Positions 25,841-29,035 of a DNA stretch of 29,035 bases are shown here, piece after piece (within the stretch, counting starts at the first letter, position 1; every line of letters begins with the position of its first letter). A program made the translations under genes and the position numbers. Below the pieces are notes generated by a model that was not told where the DNA came from, made no database searches, and saw only the letters and a program-made list of their open reading frames with translations. This DNA comes from Chara braunii (lineage: Eukaryota; Streptophyta; Charophyceae; Charales; Characeae), in the NCBI GenBank assembly GCA_003427395.1, contig BFEA01000021.1, positions 30,947 to 59,981 on the forward strand, given 5' to 3'.

Positions 25841-26589
25841 CAGGGTAACCGGCGTTTGGGACGGGCCGAACGCCCAAACCCGAACGCCCGAACGTTTGGC
25901 CGTTCAGGCCGAACGTGGACCAAAAAAAAAAAAAAAAAACGTCATAAAAAAAAAATGAAACAAAGATATGTTATGGAGAGAAATAAACTAAACAAGATTT
26001 GCCCGAGCATTACATCCGAATTCCTTACCAAATTTGAAATAAAAAATAAAATACGGAAAATAAATACTACTAATAAAAATAAATAAAAATAAATAAATAA
26101 ATAAAAATAAAAAAGAATTAAATTTAGTGAGTGCTCGAGCATGTTTCGACACCGCCATCTTTGGCGTTTTTTCATTTTTGTTTGGCATACCTAAACGCCA
26201 TGAAAATTTACAAATGTGTACTTCACATAATATAAAACCCACTAAAAAAGTTTCAAAAAATAATAAAATTGTTTAGACCCCAAACTAAAGTGAAAACAAA
26301 AAGTAAAAAGTGAAAAAATACGTGGGCGAGCACGTTTTGACACCGCTATCTTTGGCGTTTTTTAATTCTTACTTTGCTTAGCCAAATGACTTGAAAATTT
26401 ACAGGCAGGTACCTCACGTCATATAGAATTCCCAAAAAACAATTCAAAAAAAACAATTATTTTTAGGCCCCGAAATAATTTTTTGCGGGGGCCGACCGCC
26501 GTCGGGTTCGGACCCCGTACGGAACCCCGAACGCCCGTACGTACGGAGGTCTGTCCGGGGACCTCCGTAAGTATGCACTGGTGACCCAG
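25841..26589. mobile_element. Non-autonomous hAT-like element, 749 bp (sister copy)
   Basis: Termini CAGGGTAACC and GGTGACCCAG with a perfect 8-bp duplication ATGTTAAT (25833-25840 and 26590-26597). Same architecture as the element at 24975: GC-rich subterminal repeats, a homopolymer (A instead of G), core at 25967-26037, the CGACACCGCCATCTTTGGCG module twice, and a GC-rich right end. No coding capacity. Confidence 0.87.
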
Positions 26590-26597
26590 ATGTTAAT

Positions 26598-27200
26598 AAT
26601 ATTTTTTATATTTTTTATATGATAAAAATAATAAGAGAAAGTGGAAGTTTATGAAGGTTTGTATGTAAAGATGAGTGGTTTTTTAATGAAATAAAACAAA
26701 TTTGAAATGTTAATAGTTTGTGGAAGTAACATTTTTTTTTTTTTTTTTAATAAAATAGTACTTTCTATATAAAAAATATACATAGCAACCTTTAAAAGTA
26801 TAGTGATGACTTCACTTGGTTTGGTTCGATAAACATAAGGTTGGTTGTAATTTTTATACGGTAAGAAAAATATATGTTTTTTATACGGTTTCAATTAAGA
26901 AAATAATTTAATTCAAAGGATTTATAAGTTTTTCATTCGTACAAAATAATACATATATTTTTAATTAAAATTCTTATTTAAATATTAAAACTATGTTATG
27001 TTAGTATGCTTAATGACTCTAGTAATTATTGTACTTATTTTTATATGATATCTTTATGAATATCTGAATGAAGGCATCTTTATACATATCACAATATTGG
27101 TATAGACGAGATTTTTTTAAAAATAATAATAATAAATAAAATAATGTTATTTTATAATTGTGTTAAATTATTTTATATCTCAACACTCTTAAAAAAAAAA
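26598..27200. other. AT-rich noncoding
   Basis: Very AT-rich. Poly-T at about 26731-26748. No gene or repeat family is recognised. Confidence 0.5.
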
Positions 27201-27209
27201 AAAGATTCT

Positions 27210-27700
27210 CATGTGACGGCCCAAGTGAGACACCACTACTTGCCTTGAAAGAATGTATGAAAAAAGTGGTGGGACCTGCAGAGAGACAAAAAATGTGTTT
27301 ACCACACCCAAAAGAAAGTGAGTCTTGGTGAACATTTTTAACCATAACTGTGAATGACTCAATGTGATGCGTCATTGGAAACAATCGTGTATAAATATTG
27401 GTCGTCGATGCGACATTGGGAGCAACTGTGTAATTCAACGATGATCATCGATACACAATTGAGATTTATCATGAGACGGCCTAAGTAATACACAAGTACT
27501 TGCCTTGAAAAAATGTTTGAGAAAAGTGGTTAGACCTGCACAGAGTTGGATGAAGCGTCTACCGCACACAAAAGAAAGCGAGTCATGGATAACGTGACTA
27601 ACCACAAGCGTGACGACTCAATGTGATGCGTCATTGGGAGCAACTGTGTTATTCAATGTTGATCATTGATGCGTCAGTGAGAGCAATTGTGACTAACCAT
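27210..27700. repeat. Tandem duplication, 260-bp unit
   Basis: Units start CATGTGACGGCC (27210) and CATGAGACGGCC (27470). Both contain ACTTGCCTTGAAA, CAAAAGAAAG(T/C)GAGTC and ACTCAATGTGATGCGTCATT. A shorter subrepeat TTGGGAGCAACTGTGT followed by ATTCAA recurs at about 27415 and 27632. Confidence 0.85.
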
Positions 27701-28520
27701 CGGTGCAGTCTGAAGAATGCATGCGAAAATTTATATGGGATGTAGAGATGATGTTTGCATTGCAAAGGCAGATGCACAACAATGTGAAGATGCACATGAT
27801 TGTAGTCATGCATATGTGAAGGCGAGATGTGTATTATGAAGGTACACACAATCATAGACTTTAAAATAAATTAGTTGTTTATATATATATTTTTTCTTTG
27901 GGACTGTACCTTCGATTAGAGTTGTTCTGGCCTGCGTTGACTTTTAGGCCTTGAGGCCGATACCTTGTTTTGGTTTGCTTTGTATGGGTTTGATTGTCTG
28001 TCGGGCCTTAAGCTTGGGACTGCGTTATCTGATAGCGTACATAGGGTTACGAGGGGAGTTTGGTCATTCTTTAGGTTTGATGGTTTGAAGTGGTGGAATC
28101 GAGCCTTAATGGTTTCGATTTACTTGCATCGCGTGTGAACTCGTACTGAGTCTATATAATATCTTGCGTCATTATGTCGCGAGTTATCTCATCCACCATT
28201 ATCTGTCTTATAATATCTATCTTGCTACTCTAGTAAATAAGTTATATCGTAAAAAATTATATCGAGTATCCCTAACGGTCTGCTGAATAATACATTTTCA
28301 ATACCTATCTTTTAAGTTAGTGGTTATCAGCGTGACGCAGCGATGCCAAGACATATGAGATATCAACAACGATAAGCTCGACATGAGAAATGCATGTCAA
28401 GAATGTTCGTATGAAATAATATCTTTATTGAAAAAAAAGTAAGGCATCTCATAGGTGCGTTGTGACGATGCCACGACAGGCGGGGCGCTATCATGTGACC
28501 TTTCAGCGCCAACGACACAG
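27701..28520. other. Noncoding; possible LTR-like segment
   Basis: A TATA-like CTATATAATA (28153-28162) and a TGGTTATCAGCG word (28320-28331) that resembles a retrotransposon primer-binding site. No paired LTR, retroelement protein or clear TG...CA ends are in the window, so this stays tentative. Confidence 0.3.

Positions 28521-28526
<6 letters not shown>

Positions 28527-28598
<72 letters not shown>
28527..28598. repeat. (GA)n-(AT)n compound microsatellite
   Basis: GA repeats at about 28527-28550 followed directly by AT repeats to 28598. Confidence 0.97.
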
Positions 28599-28601
<3 letters not shown>

Positions 28602-28691
28602 CTATATTGTCAAATAGATTCAAAGAAAAGTCGATTGTGTCCTAAGTCATCCCAAGTCCCAACATTTGTCCCAAAACTTGAAGGTACCCGT

Positions 28692-28865
28692 GTCAGTATT
28701 CTGTACGGATAGTCGGAGTGTGAGCGCGCCCTAAGTTGTCCGAAGTCTTAGTGTGAGTATGTCCCAGAGGGTCTCAGCGTCAATATATCGTAAGGATAGT
28801 CAGAGTGTGAATGTGCCCAAAGTTGCATGAAGTCCCAGTATGAGTATTTCCCAAAAGGTCTTAGA
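28692..28865. repeat. 87-bp tandem repeat, two copies
   Basis: GTCAGTATTCTGTACGGATA (28692) and GTCAATATATCGTAAGGATA (28779) begin units that stay aligned through CAGAGTGTGA, AGTCCCAGTATGAGTAT and CCCAAAAGGTCT-like words. A decayed third unit may follow. Confidence 0.8.
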
Positions 28866-28948
28866 AGTTAGTATGCCCGTAACTGCGGATGAATATATTG
28901 AAAATAAATCCCGGTATAAGTATAGACTAAGTAGTTGTCAGATGCAGA

Positions 28949-28953
<5 letters not shown>

Positions 28954-29035
<82 letters not shown>
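28954..29035. repeat. (GA)n microsatellite running off the window
   Basis: At least 82 bp of perfect GA repeat, truncated by the window end. A likely assembly break point. Confidence 0.97.

Overview
The window looks like nuclear DNA of a streptophyte (a plant, or more likely a charophyte-type alga with a large repeat-rich genome). Supporting this are spliced genes with GT-AG introns, a plastid-type solanesyl diphosphate synthase exon, a cytosolic ribosomal protein gene of plant type, nuclear copies of mitochondrial genes, hAT-like elements, tRNA-derived SINEs and many microsatellites. A genus such as Chara is a guess and cannot be established here. There are no bacterial-type operons and no CRISPR array.

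Only two real protein genes are supported. (1) The 3'-terminal exon of a solanesyl/polyprenyl diphosphate synthase (3708-4256, +); its upstream exons lie outside the window or were not found. (2) A complete three-exon gene for 40S ribosomal protein S15a/uS8 on the minus strand, with coding exons 21338-21470, 19071-19231 and 15064-15162 that join in frame to 130 codons, the usual family length. Its two introns (2.1 and 3.9 kb) are packed with repeats. A 5'UTR exon near 22.36-22.56 kb is possible.

Layout. 1-3.6 kb: a possible intron or upstream region of the synthase, holding a foldback element (about 1346-2976) and a small hAT-like element (3332-3610). 3.7-4.3 kb: synthase exon. 4.3-6.9 kb: low-complexity noncoding DNA. 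7.0-7.5 kb: a mitochondrial insertion with broken cox3 and rps12. 8.8-10.5 kb: a hairpin MITE, a UUCG hairpin, a 192-bp tandem duplication with GA/CT arms, a hammerhead ribozyme motif (about 9940-10000) and a 30-bp inverted repeat. 12.3-12.9 kb: a cluster of hAT-like elements. 13.8-22.6 kb: the S15a locus with SINE-like units, hairpin MITEs, tandem repeats and poly-G tracts. 22.9-23.4 kb: a 250-bp tandem duplication. From about 23.8 kb the DNA becomes strongly AT-rich and contains two full hAT-like elements with perfect 8-bp target-site duplications (24975-25729 and 25841-26589), a 260-bp tandem duplication, an 87-bp tandem repeat and AT/GA microsatellites.

The most notable items are: the hammerhead motif with all conserved core nucleotides and a self-complementary minimal stem III, a form known from Penelope-like retroelements; a roughly 184-bp tandem duplication that copied the S15a intron 2 acceptor and the first codons of exon 3, leaving a decoy 3' splice site next to a SINE; and a shared core of about 70 bp linking hAT-like elements with different ends.
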